From Anaerolineae bacterium (GTDB taxonomy: Bacteria; Chloroflexota; Anaerolineae; Aggregatilineales; Phototrophicaceae): 64,000 nt of DNA. Where the stretch lies: NCBI GenBank assembly GCA_022843745.1, contig JALHNB010000027.1, forward strand, positions 1 through 64,000. The letters run 5' to 3'. Position numbers and translations under genes: made by a program. The notes under the pieces are model-generated. The model ran no database searches, had not been told where the DNA came from, and saw only the letters and a program-made list of their open reading frames with translations. This document shows, piece after piece, positions 1 through 7,990 of the stretch. Position 1 is the first letter of the stretch. Each line of letters starts with the position of its first letter.

Positions 1-1
1 T

Positions 2-727
2 GTCAAAGAACGCGTGACGATGGTGTCGGAATTTAACGCCAGTGTGCCGGAAAATCTGGCTAAAATTGTTTATAAAATTATGAGCAAAGAGCCTTCAGCA
101 CGTTACCGCATGGCTGACCAGCTTGGACATGTTCTCCAAAGTTATCAGGAACGCGCTCGTGATAATACGGTGACGAATTCCGCGCCCGAAATTATCTCGC
201 CACCTGCTTCCCAGCCGCCGCAAAATTCCGCATCACAGCCGCCAGTCGCGTCAGCGCGTCCGCCGAATATCCCCGCGCCCGTGCAGAAATCATCGCTGTC
301 ACAGCCTGTTCAGCCTTCGCAGCCTATCCCGCCACCACCGAGCCAAAATTCTCAGGCACGTCCGCCGCTTGCCGGACAGCCCCCGCGTGTACCGAATGCT
401 GAGCCGACTCAGCGTTATGGCCCAGCGCCACAACCTCCACAGTCTCCGCAGTCTCCGCAACAGTCGAATATGAGTCGTCCTGTTCAGCCGCGACCTCTTG
501 AGCCTTCACAAGGCGGCTTTCAGTCAGTCGCTCCGATCCCCTGGCAGCAAGAGCCGCGCAGCGAGAGTGGTCGGTTTTACACGCGCCCTGAACCGCGCTT
601 TAACGAGCAGGAAGCACCCGCCGGACTGGATATTGTGACAATTGCGCTGGCGATCATCGCATTTTTTGCGGTTGCCTGCCTGATCCCGCTATTTATCGCC
701 GTTTTCCAAGCGCGTTTTGGCGGCTAA
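2..727 (+). CDS. Ser/Thr protein kinase, C-terminal part (5' end outside window)
   Basis: The reading frame is already open at the window edge, so only the end of the protein is visible. The first ~45 residues match the last helices of a eukaryotic-type Ser/Thr kinase C-lobe (LAKIVYKIMSKEPSARYRMA, where the Arg is the conserved C-lobe residue). A ~140-residue linker rich in Pro, Gln and Ser follows, then one membrane helix near the C-terminus (IVTIALAIIAFFAVACLIPL). The family phosphorylates cytosolic partners and is membrane-anchored. Almost no extracytoplasmic part follows the helix. Its stop overlaps by 4 bases the stop of a second, convergent kinase. Kinase identity is strong, but catalytic residues cannot be checked here. 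Confidence 0.85.
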   Translation, partial: VKERVTMVSEFNASVPENLAKIVYKIMSKEPSARYRMADQLGHVLQSYQERARDNTVTNSAPEIISPPASQPPQNSASQPPVASARPPNIPAPVQKSSLSQPVQPSQPIPPPPSQNSQARPPLAGQPPRVPNAEPTQRYGPAPQPPQSPQSPQQSNMSRPVQPRPLEPSQGGFQSVAPIPWQQEPRSESGRFYTRPEPRFNEQEAPAGLDIVTIALAIIAFFAVACLIPLFIAVFQARFGG

Positions 728-2466
728 GGCGAGTCTTCGTCGCCTGTCATCGAGGGTACGCTGGACGAGTGTATTGCTACCTGATAGCTGTCGATGAGGG
801 CTGTGGCTGTGCCTTCGCGAGGTGTCGCCAGGTAAATGCCGATATGCCCGGTTTCTAAAGTGCTGTCCATCACTTCCGCAACCAGTACATTGTTGGCATA
901 ACCCTGATAGTGACCGTCATTCACTTCCAGTCGAAGCACATTATCATTTCCAAGAGGCAGAACAGCTTCGTTGGGTGTCCAGGCATCCGACTCATCGCGG
1001 AGTTCACGCCAAACGCCATTTTCGCGCACCCAGATGCTAAATCGGCCCACGCCATCGACAGCAAAAACATTGTAATTGTCCGCGTCGAGGTAGTGAAACA
1101 CGATACCAAAGGCGCTGGAAGGTTGGCTGCTGTTTTCCAGTTGACCGCTAATGGTGATAACGGCATCATCGTAGGAATAGGCCGGGTCAAAGAGGCTGGT
1201 AGCAGCGGTAGATGGATTGGGATTGGCGAGGCGGTAAAACCCATCGTCGGTGATGGCCTGTGATAGTTCACTGGTTTCGCCTTGCGGCCAATATCGGTTG
1301 TATTCCGAGTCTGACGCGAATGTACTGGTGAAATAGACACTCTCGCTGCCGGTCATGCTTGGCACATTCTCAGCACTTGGTGGAGATGATCCGCGCATCG
1401 TAAAAAGAGCGATTACTGTGAGGAGGGCGATGAGTGTCATGCCGATTGCCAGGATGCCAAGCGGTGAACGATAGGCACGTGTTTCCGGTTTGGTTGTCAG
1501 TTCCGGCATAGGCTTGGTGGAATCCATCACCTGTGTTGTGACTGCGTAATTCGGTGGTCTTGTGGGTGTGCGCGGTTCACTGCCAAGCGCATTCGCCAGA
1601 TCGTCGGCAAATTCCTGGGTGGATGCGTAGCGTTCGCCCACATCTTTCGACATCGCCTTAAAAATAATGACATCGAGCGCGGGATTTTCGATCCCCAGCA
1701 AGGCTGAAATATTGGGAATCGGCGCGTTGACGTGCTTGAGCATCAGCGATACCGGGTTGGGGTCGTTAAACGGAAGCTGTCCGGTCAGCATTTCGAACAA
1801 AATGACCCCCAGCGCATAAATATCACTTCTGGCATCAACGGGCATACCTGCCACCTGCTCCGGCGACATATATGCAGGTGTACCCGTTGTCACGCCGTCC
1901 TGGGTGAGTTTGCTGTTTTGCACAAGCCGCGCGATCCCAAAATCGCTCAAGACGGCCTGCTGGCGCTCGTTAAATAAAATATTGGCGGGTTTGACATCGC
2001 GGTGAACCATACCCCGTTCATGGGCATATCCGAGGGCATCCGTTATGGTGAGCATGATCTCCAGGACGCGCTCATGGGAAAGCCGTTCGCCTTTTTCGCT
2101 GGTTTCATCCAGCACATCTTTGAGGGTGTTGCCGGGGACGTAGGGCATGACCATATAGTAGATGCGCTGGTCGCCCATCTCGACACTGTTAAAGTCATAA
2201 ATCTGGACGATGTTGGGATGGTTAAAACTGGCGACAAATTTGGCTTCGCGCTCAAATCGCTCTTTAAAATTGGGGTCTTCCGCTAGGTGGTCGTGCAAAA
2301 TCTTGATCGCGACTATTCGATCCAGATTCGTATCGTATCCCTTAAAGACACGCGCCATGCCGCCTGCGCCAATGCGTCCCCGGATTTCGTAGCGGCCTAG
2401 TAACTGCATATTCGCAAAAAAGGTGTCGGTCATGGCGGACATCATCCCAGATAAAAGATAATTCAT
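724..2466 (-). CDS. Transmembrane Ser/Thr protein kinase with extracytoplasmic beta-sandwich domain
   Basis: Complete Hanks-type kinase of up to 580 residues. Visible landmarks are the Gly-rich loop (GRIGAGGMARV, ~30-40), the ATP-binding Lys in VAIKIL (~55), HRDVKPAN (~155-162) and DFG (~175-177). A linker and one membrane helix (~337-358) follow. The outer ~200 residues (YFTSTFASDSEYNRYWPQ onward, with FGIVFHYLDADNYNVFAV) resemble LamG/DUF1080-type beta-sandwich domains that bind carbohydrate, so it may sense a glycan; that is inference. Met codons at residues 1, 8, 9, 12 and 20 compete for the start and none has a clear ribosome-binding site. It converges on the preceding kinase with a 4-base overlap. 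Confidence 0.9.
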   Translation of the reverse strand: MNYLLSGMMSAMTDTFFANMQLLGRYEIRGRIGAGGMARVFKGYDTNLDRIVAIKILHDHLAEDPNFKERFEREAKFVASFNHPNIVQIYDFNSVEMGDQRIYYMVMPYVPGNTLKDVLDETSEKGERLSHERVLEIMLTITDALGYAHERGMVHRDVKPANILFNERQQAVLSDFGIARLVQNSKLTQDGVTTGTPAYMSPEQVAGMPVDARSDIYALGVILFEMLTGQLPFNDPNPVSLMLKHVNAPIPNISALLGIENPALDVIIFKAMSKDVGERYASTQEFADDLANALGSEPRTPTRPPNYAVTTQVMDSTKPMPELTTKPETRAYRSPLGILAIGMTLIALLTVIALFTMRGSSPPSAENVPSMTGSESVYFTSTFASDSEYNRYWPQGETSELSQAITDDGFYRLANPNPSTAATSLFDPAYSYDDAVITISGQLENSSQPSSAFGIVFHYLDADNYNVFAVDGVGRFSIWVRENGVWRELRDESDAWTPNEAVLPLGNDNVLRLEVNDGHYQGYANNVLVAEVMDSTLETGHIGIYLATPREGTATALIDSYQVAIHSSSVPSMTGDEDSP

Positions 2467-2502
2467 CTTATATCATCCAGATTATATATTCATTACGGCG
2501 TG

Positions 2503-2577
2503 TAGTCTCATACAAGGTGGGAATCATTACTTGAAGACGATGAATAGTCTCATATAGGGTGGGAATCATTACTTGAA
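2503..2577. repeat. Two-copy 33-bp direct repeat in a divergent intergenic region
   Basis: Copies at 2503-2535 and 2545-2577 begin TAGTCTCATA and end GGGAATCATTACTTGAA. They differ at 2 of 33 positions and repeat with a 42-bp period. They lie between the divergent kinase (start 2466) and the secreted glycosidase-like gene (start 2622), so they could be paired regulator sites or a recent tandem duplication. Confidence 0.85.
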
Positions 2578-2621
2578 ACTGTTATATTTGGTTTGCGTTT
2601 ATCTAATCGAAAATTGGGCTT

Positions 2622-5006
2622 TTGAAACCTGTGCCTCGTTTACTCTTATTAATTTTGATTGTGCTGATCGCCGGGAGCGCTGTCGTCGGGCAGGAAGCCA
2701 CGCAAGAAGCTGAATCGACTGAGACACCCGCGCTATCTTCGCTGCCGGAGCAAGGCGAACTTTACGCCCCGATGACTTTTCCGATGTCGGTAGACCCGGC
2801 GCTTTATGAAAATGCTTTTGATGCCAACGATATCGAACTGCTCGGTATTTTCCGCGCACCTTCTGGCGAAGAATCGGTCATTCCCGGATTCTGGATGCAG
2901 CCTTTTGTTGATCGCTGCCCGTCATGTGAGGTGAGCGATTATCAGCCACAGGGTGAACCGACGTGGCAGGTCAAATTTACGCCGCGTGAGGTCGGTGACT
3001 GGTCGTACACATTGCAGGTGCGCGATAACGGTGCGCAGGTCGCGACACGTGATGGTCAATTTGAGGTGATTGCCTCAGATCGCAGCGGATTTATCAAAGT
3101 CGGCGCGAATAAACGTTATTTTCAATACGACAATGGATTATCGTATTTTCCGATTGGTCACAATCTGAATTGGTCGTGGGAGGGCGGTGGTGGGCTGCGC
3201 ACCTACCAGCGTTGGCTGCGTGAATTGCGCGAATCCGGTGGGAATTATGCGCGTTTGTTTATCGACGTACCCTGGTTTATCAATCTGGAATGGACAGAGC
3301 CAGTCGGCGATTATCGCGTTGCCCAGCAAAAAGCGGCTGAACTGGATGTTATTCTGGATACAGCCGCCGAGTATGGTATCGCGCTGCAAGTGGTGATACT
3401 GTGGCATCAGGCACTGCGTGTTTATAACGGTGTTCCAGTGTTGATCCCCGAAAATCCGCCGCGTCCAAATGTCAGCGCGGACTGGGATAATAATCCTTAT
3501 AATGTGGTTAACGGCGGGTCGCTGAGTGGTTTTGCCGCATTTTTCACCAATCAGGAAGCTCAAAATCTATTTAAACGCCGCCTGCGTTATATCGCCGCGC
3601 GTTGGGGCTACAGCCCGCAAATTTTCGCCTGGGAAATTATTGACGAAATTGATCGAGTCGGTACAGAAGACACACAGGCCAGAAATAACTGGCTGAACAG
3701 CATGGTGAGTTACATGCGCCAGATCGACCAGCACTCGCATTTGATAACCGCTGGGAGCGAAAATTTTGACCCGGCAGTAGTCGCCAACCCCTTGCTTGAT
3801 TTCACAACCAGCGAATTTTACCAGCGCAGGCCGATTGAACCAGCTACCGACCAGACGACTGGCGTGGTAGACATCCTCCGCCGACAGTTACAACTGAACG
3901 AATCGCCCGCGCTGCTCACTGATTTTTCGATCAACCCCTGGTTCGAGCCGACAGCCGACGACCCCGAAGGCATCCACGTCCAGACGAGTTTATGGGCAGC
4001 GGCACTCTCCGGTTCGGCAGGAGGGGCGATGAGCGATTGGTGGGATACTTATGTGATTCCGCAAAATCTGGCGCGTTATTATCCGCCGCTGGCTGCTTTC
4101 ACCGCCGGGGTTGATTGGTCGAATCTGAATCTGCTGCCTGCTGAGGCGGGTTTGCTTGCGGAAAATGCTGCTTATGCGCCTGTCCGCCTGAGCAATTTTA
4201 ATCGCCAATTTGCGGCAAGGCTGGAAAGCGTAGTCACGCACGACATTACGCCAGACGGTGTTTTCCCGGATATTTCGACAGTCCCCAGCTTTTTGTACGG
4301 GCAGGTCTATAACGCCCAGTTCAGCCAAGTGCAGCATTACACGGTTGCGCCGCCTGTCGATACCTATCTGGAAGTGGGTGTGCGCTCCGTTTCGTCACAA
4401 TCCGGTGCGCGTTTGACGATTGCTGTCGATAATCAAAATGTCGCCGAGCTTAACCTGACTACGGACAGCCGCGCCGCAGCCGTGCGTGTGCCGTTGAAAG
4501 CCGGAGAACACAGCATTACACTTGATAACATCGGTGATGATTGGCTGGAACTGGATTATATCGAGATCGGTCAATTGATCGCGCCTGCACGATTGCTGAC
4601 ATTGCGGGATTCTAACGCGGGGGTCGCGCTGGCGTGGATTCAACATCGCGATTATACGTGGCAAAATGTCACTGGCGGCGCTGTGATCGAGCCGATCACC
4701 TTTCAATATCGTCTGGGCGGAATGCCCACCGGACGTTATGTCGCCGAAATCTGGGACCCAATTCTGGGCGGCGTTCTCGGTGAGGAGTTGTTGCGCGTGG
4801 GTGAGGACGGAATTCTGCAATTAAATCTGCTGCCGATGAACAGCCAGATGGCGATTCGCGTATTCCGGCAGGGTGAAGCGCCGGAAATCAGCGTGACCCC
4901 CACCTTCACGCCCACGCCTGCGCCGACTGAAACTGTCGTGCCGACTTCGACACCTGCTCCTGTGCAAACCAACACGCCGCGCCCAACCGAAGGCCCAATT
5001 CCGTAA
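2622..5006 (+). CDS. Secreted glycoside hydrolase-like protein, DUF5060 plus TIM-barrel type
   Basis: 794 residues from a TTG start. An N-terminal signal peptide (LLLLILIVLIAGSAVVGQ) is followed by a beta-domain of the DUF5060 type (~50-150) and then a (beta/alpha)8-like hydrolase region (~160-480), with a jelly-roll-like part near 580-650. The C-terminus is a Thr/Pro repeat linker (TPTFTPTPAPTETVVPTSTP), common in exported Chloroflexota proteins. It probably acts outside the cell on polysaccharide. The presumed acid/base site reads WEIIDEID (Glu342) where clan GH-A enzymes usually have Asn-Glu, and the candidate nucleophile strand reads LLTDFS (Asp434) rather than a TEF-like motif. Activity is therefore uncertain. 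It is divergent from the kinase upstream. Confidence 0.75.
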   Translation: MKPVPRLLLLILIVLIAGSAVVGQEATQEAESTETPALSSLPEQGELYAPMTFPMSVDPALYENAFDANDIELLGIFRAPSGEESVIPGFWMQPFVDRCPSCEVSDYQPQGEPTWQVKFTPREVGDWSYTLQVRDNGAQVATRDGQFEVIASDRSGFIKVGANKRYFQYDNGLSYFPIGHNLNWSWEGGGGLRTYQRWLRELRESGGNYARLFIDVPWFINLEWTEPVGDYRVAQQKAAELDVILDTAAEYGIALQVVILWHQALRVYNGVPVLIPENPPRPNVSADWDNNPYNVVNGGSLSGFAAFFTNQEAQNLFKRRLRYIAARWGYSPQIFAWEIIDEIDRVGTEDTQARNNWLNSMVSYMRQIDQHSHLITAGSENFDPAVVANPLLDFTTSEFYQRRPIEPATDQTTGVVDILRRQLQLNESPALLTDFSINPWFEPTADDPEGIHVQTSLWAAALSGSAGGAMSDWWDTYVIPQNLARYYPPLAAFTAGVDWSNLNLLPAEAGLLAENAAYAPVRLSNFNRQFAARLESVVTHDITPDGVFPDISTVPSFLYGQVYNAQFSQVQHYTVAPPVDTYLEVGVRSVSSQSGARLTIAVDNQNVAELNLTTDSRAAAVRVPLKAGEHSITLDNIGDDWLELDYIEIGQLIAPARLLTLRDSNAGVALAWIQHRDYTWQNVTGGAVIEPITFQYRLGGMPTGRYVAEIWDPILGGVLGEELLRVGEDGILQLNLLPMNSQMAIRVFRQGEAPEISVTPTFTPTPAPTETVVPTSTPAPVQTNTPRPTEGPIP

Positions 5007-5098
5007 TTACAACGCTCTAACTTTCCCCCTCAGCACGAAAAATACAACACTGTTATACTGACTCTACCGACTACAATGGAAGTCGCAGAGGGGTCATG

Positions 5099-6076
5099 AT
5101 GGTTACTCGACTGGTTCACCGGTCAGAACGTTTGGCAGAAATTGAGAGGATGTTGTTTCGCAGCACGATTGGGCTGCGCGTCGTCGAAATTGCAGAAGCC
5201 TGTGGGGTAGATCGGCGCACGATTTACCGCGACCTGTCGCTGTTGACGGATATTGGTGTGCCGATTTATCAAAAAGATGGGCGTTTTTATCTCAATCACG
5301 AGTATTACGTCGCGCCTGTTCGACTGAGTATCAACGAGTCGGTAGCGTTGTATATTGCCGCGCGTGGTTTATCTCATGCTACCGAACAGCATAACCCACA
5401 TGTGGTATCCGCGCTTAAAAAGCTCAGTCAGATTTTGCCCGACTCACTGGCTGCGCACGTCTTGTTTACCGTTGAAGCCGGACACAGCAATCCTGTAGAC
5501 CGAGCTTTTGTCACAACACTCGAAACGCTCACCCGTGCCTGGGCAGAGTGCCGTCAGGTCAAGCTTTGGTATCGCAGCGCCGATAGCATTTCAACCAGAG
5601 CGCACGAATTTGCTATTTATTTTATCGAGCCAAATTCAACAGGCATACTGTATGTAGTGGGTTTTGATTACGTGGTACAAAGAGTTCGTGCTTATCAATT
5701 ACAGCGCATCAAAAGAGTCCAGCTTTTACAAAGTCAGTATGAAATTCCCATTTATTTTGATCGCCGTCGTTTCCAGGCGGATACCTGGGGGATGATGCGC
5801 GATGATGCGGGTGACAAAACTGTTGAGGTCGTCCTGACTTGTTCTGAGGATTTGGCCGCCACGATTCGGGAACGCGCTCGGCGTATTCCTCAGCGCATCA
5901 CGGTCATGTCTGATAACCGCTGCATTGTCCGCATGAATGTGTCCGATTGGCGGGAAATTTTACCCTGGGTACGATCGCTGGGTGCGCAGGCTGAGGTGCT
6001 AGAGCCAAAAGCGCTGCGTGACCAGATTGCGGCGGAAGCCTCAAAAATCGCGCAGGTTTATCAAGCGAAGGCGTGA
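5099..6076 (+). CDS. HTH-type WYL-domain transcriptional regulator (YafY/DeoR-like)
   Basis: An N-terminal winged helix-turn-helix (~10-65, with VVEIAEACGVDRRTIYRDLSL as recognition region) is followed by a WYL-type ligand-sensing domain (~140-220, centred on VKLWYRSADS and the YVVGFDY strand) and a C-terminal WCX-like extension. About 325 residues is the usual family length. Proteins of this family bind DNA and respond to nucleotide or other small ligands. ATG codons occur at 5096 and 5099; AGAGGGG at 5087-5093 is better spaced for the second. The gene is monocistronic and ends in a palindrome plus a terminator. Its target is unknown; the operator array at 7837-7937 is nearby, but no link is shown. 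Confidence 0.88.
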   Translation: MVTRLVHRSERLAEIERMLFRSTIGLRVVEIAEACGVDRRTIYRDLSLLTDIGVPIYQKDGRFYLNHEYYVAPVRLSINESVALYIAARGLSHATEQHNPHVVSALKKLSQILPDSLAAHVLFTVEAGHSNPVDRAFVTTLETLTRAWAECRQVKLWYRSADSISTRAHEFAIYFIEPNSTGILYVVGFDYVVQRVRAYQLQRIKRVQLLQSQYEIPIYFDRRRFQADTWGMMRDDAGDKTVEVVLTCSEDLAATIRERARRIPQRITVMSDNRCIVRMNVSDWREILPWVRSLGAQAEVLEPKALRDQIAAEASKIAQVYQAKA

Positions 6077-6080
6077 TCTT

Positions 6081-6107
6081 TAGGGGCGACTCGCCGAGTC
6101 GCCCCTA
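6081..6107. repeat. Perfect palindrome of the dispersed TAGGGGCG...CGCCCCTA family
   Basis: A 13-base arm (TAGGGGCGACTCG), one central base and the exact reverse complement. The palindrome lies directly after the WYL regulator gene. Related elements recur at 13213, 15401, 17602 and 33136. Such GC-rich palindromes behave like REP/MITE-type repeats; no function can be read from the sequence. Confidence 0.9.
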
Positions 6108-6122
6108 CAAATTTGATTTCTT

Positions 6123-6151
6123 AGCCTGCGCAATGGTACGCAGGCTTTTTT
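6123..6151 (+). terminator. Rho-independent terminator of the WYL regulator gene
   Basis: An 8-bp stem AGCCTGCG / CGCAGGCT with an 8-base loop is followed by six T residues. It sits between the + strand regulator and the stop of the convergent LysM gene. Confidence 0.85.
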
Positions 6152-6152
6152 A

Positions 6153-7724
6153 TTAACCGCCAGCTTCGACGGTGGCTTCTGGGGTCACTTCCGTCGTAGC
6201 TTCAAGTGTTGCTTCTGGTGTTGCCTCAGATGTCACCTCAAGGGTGGCCTCGATGGTCGCTTCAGCAGTGGCTTCGACAGTCGCCTCAAGGGTGGCCTCA
6301 GCGGTAGCTTCAGCAGTTGCTTCAACTGTGGCTTCAGGTTCGGGCGTGGGGATGACAATCGTTTTGTCGATGGCCTGAACACTGACATAAGCGGGACGCG
6401 GCTGGGCATCTGGGCCGAGCAGTGAATAATAGCAGCCCTCGACTCCAAACGTGTCCATCGCCTGACAGCCGTTCAGATTGTAGACGAACATCGGCCCGAC
6501 ATAGCCTAATGCAGCACCGATTTCGAAAGCTCGTGTCGTATATTGAGCCTGTTCAGCCAGGCTGGTGTAGCCCACATAAATATTCGTTTCGTCGGGCGCG
6601 CCCAAATCTTCGGTGGTTCCCCAGCCAAATTTTGTGACCCAGATCGGTGACGCACTATCGCTATTCTGTTCCATAATCTGGCGATAATCCTGAAGCGTAT
6701 TCAGGAAATAGAATGTCGGACTCTCGAAATGCGTGGTAACGCCTTCCGGTGCGGTACAGCACACGGCATCCGGCGGATTTGCCCAGCCCATCGGGTGCGC
6801 ACCAATTGCATCAGCATAATTTGCGACCCCGGCTGCATACAGACCACTCAGGAATACACGATCATCAATCGCGTTCACTTCCAGATTGCCGACGGCTGCG
6901 TTAAAAGCATCGTTATAGCCCGTTGGCGCAAGCCCGGCACTGACGACGATTGCATCTGGATTCGCAGCTTTCACAGCATCATAACCAAAGCGCAGCAGTT
7001 CGACATAGCTTTCTGGGCTGATGGTGTGAACGGTGCTTTTCCATTTGCTGCGCAGATTCGGCTCGTTCCAGATTTCATAAGCATTCACACGGCCTGCGTA
7101 GCGTGCGGACAGAGCCGTTATAAAATCGCCAAAATCAGCGAAATTATCGGGTGGGCCGTTTTCTTCCTGGATAGTACGTGACCAATCCGGGGCTGACGTG
7201 ACCGTGAACAGGATTTTTGTGCTTTGGCTTTCCAGCATGGCGACGATGGCATCCAGTGCCGCATAGTCGATCTGGCCTTTGACAGGCTCGAAATCGCGCC
7301 AGTTAATTTCCTGCTTGACCCAGTTCATGCCCAGCGCATTCAGGCTTGCCGTCGCATCCTCATGACCGATCAGATTGACCTCAATGCCGTATTCCAGAGT
7401 CGTGATAGGCACTACAGCGGCAACTTCTGCGGCAGTCTCCGGGACGGGCAGGGGAGTCGGCGTGGGGACAACCTCACCAGCAGGAGCGCCAGCGGCGGGG
7501 ATATTGATCGTCTGCCCGAAATAGACAAGATTCGGATTGGTAATATCGGGGTTAATTTTCATCAGTTCGCTGATCGTGGTTTGGTTACGAACGGCGATTC
7601 GGTAGAGCGTGTCGCCACGCTGGACGACATAGGTCGTTGTGTTTCCTTCCTGAGCAAAAGCAATGCTGCTAACGATCAATAAGCTGACCAGCAGTAGTAT
7701 TAAAATAAGCCAATTTCTGCGCAT
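6153..7724 (-). CDS. Secreted LysM protein with glycoside-hydrolase-like TIM barrel and EAT-repeat tail
   Basis: 523 residues: signal peptide (1-25, ending IAFAQ), one LysM peptidoglycan- or chitin-binding domain (~32-76, YVVQRGDTLYRIA), a short Pro-rich linker, then a clan GH-A-like barrel (~110-455) related to GH39/GH5-type proteins. The acid/base motif is present as YEIWNEPN (Glu221). The strand that usually carries the nucleophile as WxTEFGW reads WVTKFGW (Lys365), so the barrel may be a binding module, not an enzyme. The last ~60 residues are pentapeptide-like EATxE repeats, probably a flexible spacer. The start has a nearby CTCC (GGAG) site. It is divergent from the DUF2207 gene across a repeat-rich regulatory region. 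Confidence 0.85.
   Translation of the reverse strand: MRRNWLILILLLVSLLIVSSIAFAQEGNTTTYVVQRGDTLYRIAVRNQTTISELMKINPDITNPNLVYFGQTINIPAAGAPAGEVVPTPTPLPVPETAAEVAAVVPITTLEYGIEVNLIGHEDATASLNALGMNWVKQEINWRDFEPVKGQIDYAALDAIVAMLESQSTKILFTVTSAPDWSRTIQEENGPPDNFADFGDFITALSARYAGRVNAYEIWNEPNLRSKWKSTVHTISPESYVELLRFGYDAVKAANPDAIVVSAGLAPTGYNDAFNAAVGNLEVNAIDDRVFLSGLYAAGVANYADAIGAHPMGWANPPDAVCCTAPEGVTTHFESPTFYFLNTLQDYRQIMEQNSDSASPIWVTKFGWGTTEDLGAPDETNIYVGYTSLAEQAQYTTRAFEIGAALGYVGPMFVYNLNGCQAMDTFGVEGCYYSLLGPDAQPRPAYVSVQAIDKTIVIPTPEPEATVEATAEATAEATLEATVEATAEATIEATLEVTSEATPEATLEATTEVTPEATVEAGG
6156..6345 (-). repeat. Coding minisatellite for (EATxx)n tail
   Basis: Imperfect ~15-base units (on the + strand GTGGCTTCxx-like) encode repeated Glu-Ala-Thr groups at the C-terminus of the LysM protein. 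A shorter version of the same peptide pattern (AEATAEATPQTE) occurs in SecD near 19460. Confidence 0.85.
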
Positions 7725-7759
7725 ATATTCCTCCAGTTGGTAGGTGGGATTGTGTATCT

Positions 7760-7821
7760 AAAACCAGTTCCGGTGTAGGTTGCTTTACCCAAAACCAGTT
7801 CCGATGTACGTTACTCTGAAA
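7760..7821. repeat. Two tandem 31-bp repeats in promoter region
   Basis: Copies begin AAAACCAGTTCCGRTGTA at 7760 and 7791 and diverge toward their ends. They lie between the divergent LysM gene and the DUF2207 gene, on the LysM side of the CTATC/GATAG array. Confidence 0.75.
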
Positions 7822-7836
7822 ATAGTACACCGTTCA

Positions 7837-7937
7837 CTCAACTTACGCTATTGACGATAGTAACGGCTGACTCAACTCGCGCTATCAATGATAGTAGGGT
7901 CTGAATCAAGTTGTGCTATCGGCGATAGTATCGTCTG
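7837..7937. promoter_or_regulatory. Three tandem operator-like sites CTATC-N3-GATAG at exact 34-bp spacing
   Basis: Three 33-34 bp tandem units (7837, 7871, 7905), each with a 13-base palindrome: CTATTGACGATAG (7848-7860), CTATCAATGATAG (7882-7894) and CTATCGGCGATAG (7916-7928). The palindrome arms are kept (one arm base differs in the first copy) while the 3-base centres differ, which fits binding by a dimeric regulator. Relative to the -10 box at 7949-7954, the sites are centred near -39, -73 and -107, typical of activator positions. The regulator is unknown. Confidence 0.7.
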
Positions 7938-7948
7938 CCTGATAAGCG

Positions 7949-7954
7949 TATAAT
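7949..7954 (+). promoter_or_regulatory. -10 box (TATAAT) of the DUF2207 cluster promoter
   Basis: A perfect TATAAT lies 37 bases before the ATG at 7991. No good -35 hexamer is present 16-18 bases upstream; the third CTATC/GATAG palindrome occupies that place, which suggests activator dependence. Confidence 0.6.
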
Positions 7955-7990
7955 GAATCGTAGATCGTTAACCTGTCCAGGAGGGTATTG

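Noticed and set aside
6081-6107. Second rho-independent terminator after the WYL gene
   Set aside because: The palindrome is perfect but has no T-run, and near-identical copies occur inside coding regions; it is better called a dispersed repeat.
7837-7937. CRISPR-like array
   Set aside because: Only three units with no unique spacers between them; the units are contiguous, and the conserved part is a 13-base palindrome, which fits operators.
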